62,205 nt of DNA. It comes from an uncultured Prevotella sp. Lineage in GTDB: Bacteria > Bacteroidota > Bacteroidia > Bacteroidales > Bacteroidaceae. The stretch spans positions 1 to 62,205 of the forward strand of contig CAKPZJ010000014.1 of NCBI GenBank assembly GCA_934204655.1, given 5' to 3'. Position numbers and translations under genes: made by a program. Of the stretch, positions 8,396 through 17,116 are shown piece by piece (position 1 is the stretch's first letter; each line of letters begins with the position of its first letter). The notes beneath the pieces were generated by a model. The model ran no database searches. It was not told where the DNA came from and was given only the letters and a program-made list of their open reading frames with translations.

Positions 8396-9153
8396 CGCAA
8401 AAAAAATCGCTCTCGCGGCTTATTTCGCGTTTTTCTTCAGCCATGCCGCCATTATCGCGCCACGCGCAGGGACAAAAAAAAGGTAATCACATATCACATG
8501 CAGCTACCATAATACCCTTATATCGAATTTTATGAAGTGAAACTATTAAAGATGTTATAACTCCTGAGTCAGACCACTGTCCGCTCTGTTATTTTAATCA
8601 CTGCAAATTTACAACTCCTGACAAGAAAAACAAATACGAAAAAGGCACTTGGCTTATCAGATATTCATCTCAGCGCAATTTTTAGGTGTCGATAGGACTA
8701 AAATAACAGCAAATGTCACTTTTATCATATCCAAAATGAATTTTGAGCTATTTTTTAGCTTACTAAAAACCGACTTTCCACCCCCTCAGAACTCTCATTT
8801 TTTCGCGGGAGAGGGCCATAGAACCGCAGGAAACAGCCACCCAAGGAGAAGGAGTAAGGAGTGAAAAGGTAAAAAACGCTCGGAAAGGTAGAAAAGTAGG
8901 GCTCTAACGAACGAGAAGACCATTTGTACTTTCAATAATCCTTATAGGAACTTCCGCGTGAACAGCGCGCTTCTTACGAGGGCGCTCCAGCGCACCTAAA
9001 ATAACTGCGATTTTTCCTCGTTGCAATCGCAGGAAATGAAAATACCGACCTTTACGTTTCTAATGACGGCTCCCAGCTCGCCAAAGAGGGCTCCGAGAAA
9101 CGTAAAGGTCGGTTTTCACAATTTCTGAGGTAGGCTCCCCCCTTCGGGGTGCC
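8396..9153. repeat. Intergenic region with a degenerate GACCG/AGGTAAAA repeat
   Basis: No gene is supported here. The AT-rich part (8400-8850) shows nothing beyond a possible promoter box. From about 8860 there is a decayed GGTAAAAAACG tract, and 9029-9120 holds a clear copy of the short dispersed element: CCGACCTTTACG, TTTCTAATGACGGCTCCCAG, then CGTAAAGGTCGG reversed. It lies downstream of the S41 protease gene. Confidence 0.65.
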
Positions 9154-10725
9154 TTACTTAATCAGCGTAAGGGCCCTTTGCACCACGGGACTGTCCTCGT
9201 TGATGACATGGAAATAGTCGCTCATCTCCCACAGGTCGCGGGCCACGAGCGCCTTCATCTGCAGACGGAGCGTGGGGAGCGAGATACGAAGCTCATCGTC
9301 GTCGCGGGGCTTGATATTCTGCTTGGCAGCATCGGCCAGCACCTTGTCGGTAAGCGACTGAGGAACTGTAAAATGGGCGTTGAAATCGGCAAAATCGACA
9401 TAACTGCCCCGCAGTTCCTTGCGATGCTGGTCTATGTACTGAACCATGTTGCTAACTATCGCGCCACTTGCCCAGAGCTTGCGGTGAAGTGAGGTGTAAC
9501 GCGTGGTGTCAAGGGGAACGAAGTAGTCGGGCATGATGCCACCGCCGCCATAGACAGTACGATGGCGGCGCAGGGTGTAGTACTTGAGCGAGTCAGCGAA
9601 GTGGATGCTGTCAGCACTGTAAAACTCGCCGTGCTTGTAGCGTTTGTCTATATCCATGGCGTAGTCCAAGGCATTGCCCTTGGTGTAGGGCTTCTGGATG
9701 CAACGGCCCGACGGGGTATAGTAATGGGCCACGGTGATGCGCATCATGGAACCGTCGTTGAAGTCGATAGGACGCTGTACCAGGCCCTTGCCAAAGGTGC
9801 GACGGCCCACCACGATGGCACGGTCCTGGTCCTGGAGCGCCCCGGTGACTATCTCTGAGGCCGAGGCCGAGAACTCGTTGACCAGAACCACTAAGCGCAC
9901 GTCGCGCAGGGTGCCGTTGCCATTGGTACGGAAGTCGCGGCGCCCCTCGCTACGGCCCTGGGTGTACACGATGAGGTCGCCCTTGGAAAGAAACTCGTTG
10001 ACTATCTGTATGGCAGGCTGCATATAGCCGCCCCCGTTCTCCTGCAGGTCCAGCACCAGGCTCTTCATGCCCTGCTTGCGCAGCGCGGTGACGGCCTTCA
10101 TAAACTCGTCGTAGGTGGTGAGTCCAAAGCTGCCTATGCGGACGTAACCCACCTTGGGGCGTATCATGTAGGCGGCGTCGAGGGTGGTTACGGGTATCTT
10201 GTCGCGGGTCACCACGAAGTGGAGCACCCCGGCTATGCCGCGCCTCACCACGTCTACACGCACCTTGGTACCCTTGGGGCCGCGCAGACGGCGCATTATC
10301 TCCTGCTGAGTCACCTTGACACCGGCTATGGCGGTATCGTTGACCGCTATGATACGGTCGCCGGCCATGATGCCCACCCGCTCAGACGGGCCCTTGACCA
10401 CGGGCTTGATAACGATAAGCGTGTCCTCAGAGATGTTGAACTGTATGCCTATGCCGTCGAACGACCCGTTCAGGGGCTCGTTCAGGGCGCTCGTCTCCTT
10501 GGCCGTGGTGTAGCTCGAGTGGGGGTCCAGCTTCTCTAACATACCCCGGATGGCATCCTCGACCAACTTGTCGTCCGACACGGAGTCTACGTACAGGCTG
10601 GCGATGGCCATTTCGGCCATGCGCAGCTTGTTGAGCGGATTGGCACCGCCCATGTTGAAGCGTATCTGGGCCACCAGACTGCAGCCCACCATGAGGGCTA
10701 CAGCCACCGATATGAGTCTTTTCAT
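9154..10725 (-). CDS. S41 family carboxy-terminal processing protease
   Basis: A periplasmic Ser/Lys-dyad protease of the CtpA/Tsp family that trims exported proteins from their C-terminus. The 523-residue product has a signal peptide (residues 1-19, ending SLVAQ), a PDZ domain (about 85-165), and the peptidase core with NEFSASASEI near 283-292 containing the catalytic Ser, followed by FGKG with Lys313. Length is within the usual range. It begins 31 bases after the parE stop on the same strand and is probably the last gene of the GNAT-parE-protease operon. No missing catalytic residue. Confidence 0.93.
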   Translation of the reverse strand: MKRLISVAVALMVGCSLVAQIRFNMGGANPLNKLRMAEMAIASLYVDSVSDDKLVEDAIRGMLEKLDPHSSYTTAKETSALNEPLNGSFDGIGIQFNISEDTLIVIKPVVKGPSERVGIMAGDRIIAVNDTAIAGVKVTQQEIMRRLRGPKGTKVRVDVVRRGIAGVLHFVVTRDKIPVTTLDAAYMIRPKVGYVRIGSFGLTTYDEFMKAVTALRKQGMKSLVLDLQENGGGYMQPAIQIVNEFLSKGDLIVYTQGRSEGRRDFRTNGNGTLRDVRLVVLVNEFSASASEIVTGALQDQDRAIVVGRRTFGKGLVQRPIDFNDGSMMRITVAHYYTPSGRCIQKPYTKGNALDYAMDIDKRYKHGEFYSADSIHFADSLKYYTLRRHRTVYGGGGIMPDYFVPLDTTRYTSLHRKLWASGAIVSNMVQYIDQHRKELRGSYVDFADFNAHFTVPQSLTDKVLADAAKQNIKPRDDDELRISLPTLRLQMKALVARDLWEMSDYFHVINEDSPVVQRALTLIK

Positions 10726-10756
10726 CTTAGTTATGTTGCAAAGGGTTAAGGGAGAC

Positions 10757-12736
10757 TCAGTCCAACGGGGCCGAGTCTTCCTCGGGCAAGTCTTCCTCGA
10801 CCACCAGGTTATCGATGATGAAGTTCTGGCGCTCCATAGTGTTCTTGCCCATATAGTACTCTAATAGCTTCTGCACCTGGTCGTTCTTGTGCAGGGTAAC
10901 CTGCTCCAGGCGCATATCGGGGCCTATAAAATAAGCCATTTCATCGGGCCCTATCTCCCCGAGGCCCTTAAAGCGGGTTATCTCAGGGTCGGGGCCCAAC
11001 TCGCGGATAGCTGTCTGACGCTCCTCGTCGGTATAGCAGTAGCGCACGATGTAATCGGTGCGCCCCTTACGGCTACCAGGCTGGCGGTCGGCCGCAGCCA
11101 GCACCTGCTTGTTCTTAATCTTGGAGCGCTTGTTGCGCACGCGGAAGAGGGGGGTCTGCAGCACGTACACGTGGCCCTTCTTGATAAGGTCGGGGAAGAA
11201 CTGCAGGAAGAAGGTAATGATGAGCAGGCGGATGTGCATACCGTCGACATCGGCATCGGTGGCCACTATGACCTTATTGTAACGCAGCGTGTCCAGGCCG
11301 TCCTCTATGTCGAGCGCCGCCTGCAACAGGTTGAACTCCTCGTTCTCATATACCACCTTCTTAGTAAGCCCGAACGAGTTGAGGGGCTTTCCGCGGAGCG
11401 AGAACACGGCCTGCGTGTTTACGTCGCGGCTCTTGGTGATGGAGCCGCTGGCCGAGTCGCCCTCGGTGATGAATATCGACGATTCTTCCTTTCGCTCATT
11501 CTTAGCGTCAGAGAAGTGTATGCGGCAGTCGCGCAACTTACGGTTGTGCAGGTTAGCCTTCTTGGCACGTTCGCGGGCCAACTTGGTAACGCCGGCCATG
11601 GCCTTGCGCTCGCGCTCGCTCTCCTTAATCTTGTTCTCGATGACCTCGGCCACATCGGTGTGTATGTGCAGATAGTTGTCGACCTCCTTCTTGACAAAAT
11701 CGCCGATACACTTGTTGACCGTCTCGGTGCCGCCAGGTGCCATGAGGGTAGAGCCCAACTTAATCTTGGTCTGGCTCTCGAAAACGGGTTCCTGCACGTT
11801 TATGGCGATGGCTGCCACGAGTCCATTGCGTATGTCTGTGTACTCGTAGCCCTTGCCGAAGAACTCCTTGATGGTCTTGGCGATGTGCTCCTTGAACGCG
11901 CTCTGGTGGGTGCCGCCCTGGGTAGTGTGCTGACCGTTGACAAAGGAGTAGTACTCCTCGCCATACTGGTTGGTGTGGGTGAAGGCTATCTCCAGGTCGT
12001 CGTTCTTCATGTGGACGATAGGATAAAGCCCCTCGACGGTCATGTTATCGGTGAGCAGGTCCTCCAGGCCGTTACGGCTGCGTATGCGGCGGCCGTTGTA
12101 CATGATGGTAAGGCCCGAGTTGAGGTAAGTATAGTTGCGGAGCATGGTTTCCACGATGTCGTCGTGGAAGGAGTAGTCGCGGAAGAGGGTATTGTCGGGC
12201 TCAAAGTAGATGTAGGTTCCGTTCTCGTCGGTGGTGGGCTCGGTATGGTCGCTCTGGAGCACACCGCGCTCGAAGACCAGATGGCGCACACGGCCCTCGC
12301 GGTACGAGCGCACCTCGAAGTGGGCGCTCAGGGCGTTGACAGCCTTGATACCCACGCCATTGAGGCCCACACTCTTCTTAAAAGCCTTGGAGTCGTACTT
12401 ACCGCCGGTGTTGAGCATACTCACGGCCTCGACCAGCTTGCCCTGGGGTATGCCGCGGCCGTAGTCGCGCACGCTGACACGCAGGTTGTCGGTGATGTCT
12501 ACCTCGATACGGTCGCCGGCGTTCATCTTGAACTCGTCGATAGAGTTGTCTATCACCTCCTTGAGCAGCACATAGATGCCGTCCTCGGGCAGGTTGCCGT
12601 CGCCCAGGCGGCCTATATACATGCCGGGGCGTGTGCGCACGTGCTCCATGTCGGACAGGTGGCGTATATTGTCGTCGGTATAAGACACAGGCTGCTCCTG
12701 GACAGGTGCCTGGGCCTCGATGTCGTCTTCTTTCAT
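10757..12736 (-). CDS. parE: DNA topoisomerase IV subunit B
   Basis: ATPase subunit of the type IIA topoisomerase that decatenates chromosomes. The 659-residue product has the GHKL ATP site (EVIDNSIDE near residues 62-70, then GRGIPQG and the glycine-rich [11 protein letters not shown]), a transducer domain, the TOPRIM segment opening with EGDSASGS near 427, and the DADVDG acid cluster. Length and absence of the GyrB insert fit ParE better than GyrB. It overlaps the upstream GNAT gene by 4 bases. The parC partner is not in the window. A 622-residue antisense frame covers the gene but is a codon-bias shadow. Confidence 0.94.
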   Translation of the reverse strand: MKEDDIEAQAPVQEQPVSYTDDNIRHLSDMEHVRTRPGMYIGRLGDGNLPEDGIYVLLKEVIDNSIDEFKMNAGDRIEVDITDNLRVSVRDYGRGIPQGKLVEAVSMLNTGGKYDSKAFKKSVGLNGVGIKAVNALSAHFEVRSYREGRVRHLVFERGVLQSDHTEPTTDENGTYIYFEPDNTLFRDYSFHDDIVETMLRNYTYLNSGLTIMYNGRRIRSRNGLEDLLTDNMTVEGLYPIVHMKNDDLEIAFTHTNQYGEEYYSFVNGQHTTQGGTHQSAFKEHIAKTIKEFFGKGYEYTDIRNGLVAAIAINVQEPVFESQTKIKLGSTLMAPGGTETVNKCIGDFVKKEVDNYLHIHTDVAEVIENKIKESERERKAMAGVTKLARERAKKANLHNRKLRDCRIHFSDAKNERKEESSIFITEGDSASGSITKSRDVNTQAVFSLRGKPLNSFGLTKKVVYENEEFNLLQAALDIEDGLDTLRYNKVIVATDADVDGMHIRLLIITFFLQFFPDLIKKGHVYVLQTPLFRVRNKRSKIKNKQVLAAADRQPGSRKGRTDYIVRYCYTDEERQTAIRELGPDPEITRFKGLGEIGPDEMAYFIGPDMRLEQVTLHKNDQVQKLLEYYMGKNTMERQNFIIDNLVVEEDLPEEDSAPLD

Positions 12737-13884
12737 CGTTCTATGTTTTTACGGTAACAGCGGCGGCGCTTGTGGTTGGTGGGATGCAGGGGACCCCACT
12801 GGCTCTGCACGCCCTCGTTGCCCTCCATCTCGACCTGGCTTTCGCCCCACTTGAAGCCGTAAGCCTGGTAGCGGGGTATGAGGTCGGCGAAGAGGAGCGC
12901 GTTGGCGCCCTTGGCCCGGTATTCGGGCAGGAAGCCCATGAGGAGCAGGTCGACGCCCTCGGTCTTGTGCCACTTGATGGCGCGCAGCAGGTGATACCAG
13001 CCGAAGGGGAAGAGGCGGCCGCGGTGGCACTTCTGCAGGGCCCGCGAGAGCGAAGGGATGGTGATGCCCATGCCTGCCAGGCGGTTGTCGGCGTTGCCAT
13101 CCTCGATGACGGTGATAAGACTGAGGTCGGCCAGAGGGAAGTACATGTTGACGTACTGGTTTATCTGCCTGTCGGTGAGCTCGGAGAAACCGTAGAGGTC
13201 CTTATAGGTGGCGTTGACCAGGTCAAAGAGCTTACGGCCATAGCCTCCCTCGAACACGTCTTTCTTAGTAAGTTTGCGCACGTGCAGATTGTAGCGCTGC
13301 TCTATCATCCGGGCTATCTTGGTGTACTTCTCGGGCGTGTTTTCGGGCACTTCCAGGTAGTACTCCACGTAGTCGTTGTCCTTACTCCAGCCTCCCAGGC
13401 GCTCCATGTGCTCGGGGTAGTAGGGGTAGTTATAGATGGTGGGCATGGTGCCCAACTTGTCAAAGCCGAAGGTAAGCATGCCCTCGGGATCCATGTCGGT
13501 AAAGCCCAAGGGGCCCACCACGCTGTACATGCCCTTGGCCCGCCCGTAGCTCTCTACGGCCTGGAGCAGCGCCCTGGACACCTCAATGTCGTCTACGAAG
13601 TCTATCCAGCCGAAGCGTACATCGCGGCGGTTCCACTTCTCATTGGCGTGGTGATTGATAATGGCTGCCACGCGACCGGCCAACTTGCCGTCGCGGTAGG
13701 CCAGATAGTATTCGGCCTCGCAGAAGTCAAAGGCGGCATTGCGCTCAGGGCTCAGCGTGTTCAGTTCGTCGCTATAAAGATTGGGCACATCGTATGCGTT
13801 GCCTTCATATAAATCGTAATGGAACTCAATAAAGGCCTTGAGGTCTTTCTTGGTTTCCACACGCTTGATACGTATGTCTGACAT
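12733..13884 (-). CDS. GNAT-fold N-acetyltransferase-like protein
   Basis: The 383-residue protein belongs to a large conserved Bacteroidetes family that carries GNAT-type acetyltransferase features (an N-terminal region with [20 protein letters not shown], about residues 57-76) and a C-terminal half ending in basic residues. The substrate is unknown. The stop codon overlaps the parE start by 4 bases, so the two are translationally coupled; a -7 box lies 26 bases upstream. Similar genes often sit in housekeeping operons, so no specific role in topology can be inferred from the pairing. Confidence 0.82.
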   Translation of the reverse strand: MSDIRIKRVETKKDLKAFIEFHYDLYEGNAYDVPNLYSDELNTLSPERNAAFDFCEAEYYLAYRDGKLAGRVAAIINHHANEKWNRRDVRFGWIDFVDDIEVSRALLQAVESYGRAKGMYSVVGPLGFTDMDPEGMLTFGFDKLGTMPTIYNYPYYPEHMERLGGWSKDNDYVEYYLEVPENTPEKYTKIARMIEQRYNLHVRKLTKKDVFEGGYGRKLFDLVNATYKDLYGFSELTDRQINQYVNMYFPLADLSLITVIEDGNADNRLAGMGITIPSLSRALQKCHRGRLFPFGWYHLLRAIKWHKTEGVDLLLMGFLPEYRAKGANALLFADLIPRYQAYGFKWGESQVEMEGNEGVQSQWGPLHPTNHKRRRCYRKNIER

Positions 13885-13910
13885 ATTAATTAAAAAACTC
13901 TTTAAGAATG

Positions 13911-13918
13911 CAAAAATA
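13911..13918 (-). promoter_or_regulatory. Promoter -7 box of the GNAT-parE operon
   Basis: The minus strand reads TATTTTTG, 26 bases upstream of the GNAT gene ATG, in a short AT-rich gap. Confidence 0.55.
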
Positions 13919-13946
13919 GCAAATAAAACGGAGACAACGGCAGAAA

Positions 13947-15188
13947 TCAGCGGATTTTTTCGCAGATAAGCACTACGTGACCTCCGTCCGAAAGAGTTGT
14001 GCCAAAGATATATACGGGGCCGCCATCGCGCAGACCGAGGCGACGGCGGAGTTGGTCGGCCGACAGGGGAAAATTGCGCACGGAGACGTTGGCACGGTCT
14101 ATGCCGCCAAGGGCGCGGCGCTGCTGCTTGCGGTTGAGGGTGCTAACGGCCACGACGCGGAAACAGCGGCCTGAGCGGAAGTTACCGGGGGCGTCGCCCA
14201 CGAACAAGTGCGAGTTAGGAGCCACCATCTGCAGGCCATAGCGGCGGCAGAGGGGGCCAAAGCATCCGCCCTTCATCACCGAGGCAGAGGGTTCGTAGAG
14301 GTAGGCACCGGGGGCGACGGCACCGGTCAGGATAGCAGGGGGCTCGGTGGCCTCGGCGGCGCTGAAAGTTTCGACCAGGGGCTCGGCGCTCCGTGCCGTG
14401 AAGTCTACACATCGCACCAAGGGGGCTGCCTGTCCCGGGGACATCGGTTGGGCCTCAGCCCCAGCACCCGGCTGGGCCAACAGCAGGAGCAGCAGCTCCT
14501 TGCACTCATTATCGACCGACACGATGTGTACCTCGCTCACCGCGCGGAGCTGACGCACGGCCTCGTGCCAGTCGAGCATGGGCGACAGCTTGATGAGCAC
14601 CCTGTCGGCCTTGGCCAGCAGCTCGTCGCACAGTGCCGTCACATCGGGACTGCAGTCGGCTATGGCATAGGTGCGCGCCCCACTCTGGCTGCGCCGGGCT
14701 GGGTCTATGTATATCAGCGACACGTGGCCCATGGTGTGCAGATAGTCGGTGGCATCGGCACACACCACGTTAGCGCTGCGGTGCAGCACGCCCAGGTTGT
14801 GGCGCACGGTGTCGCACAGCTCGCTGTTGGCCTCTACGTAGGTGGCATGGGCATAACCCTTAGAGATGGCCATGAAGTCTATGCCGAAACCGCCCGTGAG
14901 GTCTGTCATGGACTCATGGGCGCCCGTGGCGCACACCGCGGCCTTCCACGCGGCCGTCTGCTCGCTCGAGCACTGCTCCATAGACAGGTGGGGAGGGTAC
15001 ACTATACCCTCCGTCATGGCCAGCGTGGGCAGTTTCTTCATAGCTGTCTGCCGGCCGCGTATCTGGTTAAGCGCCCAGGGCATGTCTACCATGCCCTGGC
15101 GGTCGCCCATAAGGGCCAAGGCCCGCACATCGTCCGAGGCGTGCTCGCGCACAAACCGTATTGTATCTTCGTTCTTCATCATAGTCAT
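13947..15188 (-). CDS. THUMP-like-domain class I SAM-dependent methyltransferase
   Basis: The 413-residue product has a Rossmann methyltransferase core: motif I as DLTGGFGIDF (about residues 96-105), an acidic motif II in TYVEANSE, and motif IV IYIDPARR (about 157-164), which resembles DPPY/DPAR motifs of RNA methyltransferases. The C-terminal third matches the THUMP-like domain described for this Bacteroidetes family. It is probably an RNA methyltransferase of unknown target. Start codons at 15188, 15182 and 15179 are all possible (MTMMKNED). It is transcribed before the GNAT gene, but a separate promoter lies between them. Confidence 0.85.
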   Translation of the reverse strand: MTMMKNEDTIRFVREHASDDVRALALMGDRQGMVDMPWALNQIRGRQTAMKKLPTLAMTEGIVYPPHLSMEQCSSEQTAAWKAAVCATGAHESMTDLTGGFGIDFMAISKGYAHATYVEANSELCDTVRHNLGVLHRSANVVCADATDYLHTMGHVSLIYIDPARRSQSGARTYAIADCSPDVTALCDELLAKADRVLIKLSPMLDWHEAVRQLRAVSEVHIVSVDNECKELLLLLLAQPGAGAEAQPMSPGQAAPLVRCVDFTARSAEPLVETFSAAEATEPPAILTGAVAPGAYLYEPSASVMKGGCFGPLCRRYGLQMVAPNSHLFVGDAPGNFRSGRCFRVVAVSTLNRKQQRRALGGIDRANVSVRNFPLSADQLRRRLGLRDGGPVYIFGTTLSDGGHVVLICEKIR

Positions 15189-15235
15189 TCACTGCCTTAT
15201 CCTCGCCCGCTTCCGCATCACCGGAAGACACCTCA

Positions 15236-15312
15236 CGCCCATAGAAACCATCTTTAGCGAGCCCGGAGCCATCATTAGAGGGCTAAAGGTCGGTCTTTAG
15301 AAACGTAAAGAT
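15236..15312. repeat. Short dispersed GACCG-type element
   Basis: Contains CGGAGCCATCATTAGAG and CTAAAGGTCGGTCTTTAG, the landmarks of the short palindromic family also seen at about 9029, 19822, 39350 and 48508. The rest of the gap to 15416 shows no gene. Confidence 0.6.
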
Positions 15313-15416
15313 TAGCCATAGCAAAAGATGAGACAGACCAAAGCAGATAGCGGGATGATTTTGACGGATAGCAGAGCCACAAGGAGCGTAAAGATTACAT
15401 CCTGGCACATCGCGAT

Positions 15417-15914
15417 TTATGGGGTCTGCACCACTCCGAAATGCTGCAAGCAAGCTATTGACCGCTCGGTGCCAAAATAGTACTGCTTATTGAGCTTGCG
15501 ATACGTCAACTGCCTAACAAGTTCGTTCATTGTGATGATGCCTTCAAGGTATCTATCCAGTTGGAACGCTACTCCATCATCGGCCACAGGTCCTATAACC
15601 ACATCATAGCTATGATGAATATCTGGCTGACGAATATCACGGTTCAGCAAAATAAACTCGGCCCAAGCAGCAGTAGGTTTATCAAATTTCAACACATTGA
15701 GAGTCCCATCATTGAGTACCTGCTCTTCTATACCAAACGACGTAACAATGGCACGACCCTTTCCTACGATGCTAACTCTTCTTCGGGCCATATTAGCTGC
15801 CTGCTCGTAAATGTCCGTAAGATAAAATCCCTGCCCAAAGTCCTTATGGGGTTTGCAACAGGCAAGTTCTATCTTGTCAATAGCCATATTTGACCCATGA
15901 TAGAGCGTCAGCAT
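15417..15914 (-). CDS. DUF3990 protein, predicted ADP-ribosyltransferase-like toxin
   Basis: The 165-residue product opens with LYHGS (His6) and continues with KDFGQGFYLT (Tyr31), the pattern that places DUF3990 in the ART-like fold, whose members use H-Y-E/Q type active sites to transfer ADP-ribose. A later Glu/Gln cannot be assigned with certainty. The open frame extends nine codons upstream (to 15941), but those lie inside the previous gene, and MLTLYHGS fits the family start. It overlaps the DUF3791 gene by 7 bases and is last of three co-directional genes. A toxin role is inferred from fold, size and coupling. Confidence 0.8.
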   Translation of the reverse strand: MLTLYHGSNMAIDKIELACCKPHKDFGQGFYLTDIYEQAANMARRRVSIVGKGRAIVTSFGIEEQVLNDGTLNVLKFDKPTAAWAEFILLNRDIRQPDIHHSYDVVIGPVADDGVAFQLDRYLEGIITMNELVRQLTYRKLNKQYYFGTERSIACLQHFGVVQTP

Positions 15915-16126
15915 GGCAGCCCTCCTCCATAGCGACGACACACGGAAGCAAGGTCTTTTACGGCATCGTCAAGAGAGAGCTGGTGTTCAGCCTCGTAGTT
16001 GTCCACGAGGAAGTCAATGCCCTTGTGGCGCCTAAGATAGGCATAAGCCTGCTTGTCCGAGAGGTGGTAATGATGGGCAAACTTGCCTATACAATAAAGG
16101 ATATAAGTCACCTTGTATGCTTCCAT
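15908..16126 (-). CDS. DUF3791 small protein, putative partner/antitoxin
   Basis: The 72-residue protein matches DUF3791: an N-terminal helix (YILYCIGKFAHHYHLS), then KQAYAYLRRHKGIDFLVDNY and a histidine in AEHQLS followed by a helix with DDAVKDL. The family is typically encoded next to DUF3990, with overlapping genes as here (7 bases). An antitoxin or regulator role is plausible, but there is no recognisable DNA-binding motif. It starts 4 bases after the upstream small gene, so all three are likely translated together. Confidence 0.78.
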   Translation of the reverse strand: MEAYKVTYILYCIGKFAHHYHLSDKQAYAYLRRHKGIDFLVDNYEAEHQLSLDDAVKDLASVCRRYGGGLPC

Positions 16127-16130
16127 AACT

Positions 16131-16370
16131 TTAACTTATTTGTCCGTATTTCAGTTCGGCCTTCAACAACTCGTAGTTATAGGCTGCACTCTGATAATAG
16201 AGTCCTGTATCCATATCGAGCAACTTAGAGTACCAGTCTGAGTTGTACACATCATCAAGAGCAGCCGTAAGTGTAAGTCCGTAGTCGGCCATCAGCCAGA
16301 CCACGATGTCCTTGATACGGCAGTTTATCATAAACTGTATCTGTCCCTGCGCCAGTTGGGTGTTAGCCAT
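16131..16370 (-). CDS. Small conserved protein, first gene of the DUF3990 module
   Basis: This 79-residue protein has an N-terminal helix (QGQIQFMINCRIKDIVVWLMADYGLT) and a C-terminal segment with DVYNSDWYSKLLDMDTGLYYQSAAY. No named domain is recognised, though similar small proteins, as I recall, precede DUF3791/DUF3990 pairs in Bacteroidetes. It is separated by 4 bases from DUF3791. A -7 box lies about 230 bases upstream (16599-16606), leaving a long leader. It could be a second antitoxin component or regulator. Confidence 0.7.
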   Translation of the reverse strand: MANTQLAQGQIQFMINCRIKDIVVWLMADYGLTLTAALDDVYNSDWYSKLLDMDTGLYYQSAAYNYELLKAELKYGQIS

Positions 16371-16598
16371 ATATAGTTATCTATGTAGAACCAGAATTTT
16401 CTGACCTGTAAAGCCGTAACGGACACAGCCAAGCAGATATAACATATCCGTATAAACCCATCTGGTAATAGACCCAGAACCTGCTACGGACTTATGGTAC
16501 TTACGGGCATCCGAGTAAGGCTGCCACGGCTCATGGTTTCCTGCCTGTCCGGTTATCTTAGTCAGTCATAAAATCCCTGCATCTATCTGTTACTGTCG

Positions 16599-16606
16599 CA
16601 AAGTTA
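16599..16606 (-). promoter_or_regulatory. Candidate promoter of the DUF3990 module
   Basis: The minus strand reads TAACTTTG. It lies about 230 bases upstream of the first gene of the module, so the leader would be unusually long. Nothing else recognisable is seen in 16371-16790. Confidence 0.45.
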
Positions 16607-16792
16607 ACTTTTATTTAGCAATAAAACAAGCAAAAACCATATTTTTATGGAGATACAGCCCGTGGAAGCCATCGTCCTAAAGCCCAGAGCAGTGCTCCTA
16701 CATCGGAACGGCCATGGTGGTTTCTTCCAAAGATATTGCCAACCGAGGGAATGGGGGGTTCTCTAATGGCCGAGATGATGCCTACTTTCTGT

Positions 16793-16841
16793 AAAAAACG
16801 CGCTGCAAGGCCAGGAACCACTCCCACACCTTACAGCGCGT
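16793..16841 (-). terminator. Rho-independent terminator of the secreted-protein operon
   Basis: Arms 16798-16810 and 16829-16841 (ACGCGCTGYAAGG and its complement, one mismatch) are followed on the minus strand by TTTTTT at 16793-16798. It lies about 50 bases beyond the stop of the 66-residue gene. Confidence 0.75.
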
Positions 16842-16891
16842 ATGCCATAATATCGGGCCACCCACTAAGGGTAGCTCACGTTACCTTATAT

Positions 16892-17092
16892 TTACTTTTC
16901 CACGTACCCGTTGGTCTCGTCAATGTCTTCCCACAGGTTGAAACGGGGAGCACGGGCATAGCCCTGGTCTGCTTCGGGTTCATCACCATAAGTACCCGAC
17001 ATACTATTACCAGTGAGAGAACCTGCCAGGATGGCATCATTGACTATCATTATTTGCTCAGTCTGTGGGGTGATATATGATTTCTTGTTCAT
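16892..17092 (-). CDS. Small protein of unknown function (KxYITPQTE type)
   Basis: The 66-residue protein begins MNKKSYITPQTEQIMIV and ends with a polar tail (ARAPRFNLWEDIDE). Small proteins with this K-x-Y-I-T/S-P start are frequent in Prevotella and Bacteroides, often short-lived in annotation and of unknown function; some resemble leader-core peptide precursors, but no Cys, Ser or Thr cluster supports that here. It lies 24 bases after the large secreted protein gene and before a terminator, so it is co-transcribed. No function assigned. Confidence 0.65.
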   Translation of the reverse strand: MNKKSYITPQTEQIMIVNDAILAGSLTGNSMSGTYGDEPEADQGYARAPRFNLWEDIDETNGYVEK

Positions 17093-17116
17093 AGTCGTAA
17101 TATCTTTTAGATTATG

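Noticed and set aside
10889..12757. 622-residue frame antisense to parE
   Set aside because: Codon-bias shadow of a GC-rich gene; the sense strand encodes a complete topoisomerase subunit with all motifs. The same applies to other long antisense frames, for example over frdA, mnmG, polA and the GH13 gene.
16645..16827. 60-codon minus-strand frame (MGVVPGLAARF)
   Set aside because: Starts within the terminator hairpin of the upstream operon and has no promoter or recognisable domain; faintly reminiscent of repeat-derived Prevotella frames, but not supportable as a gene.
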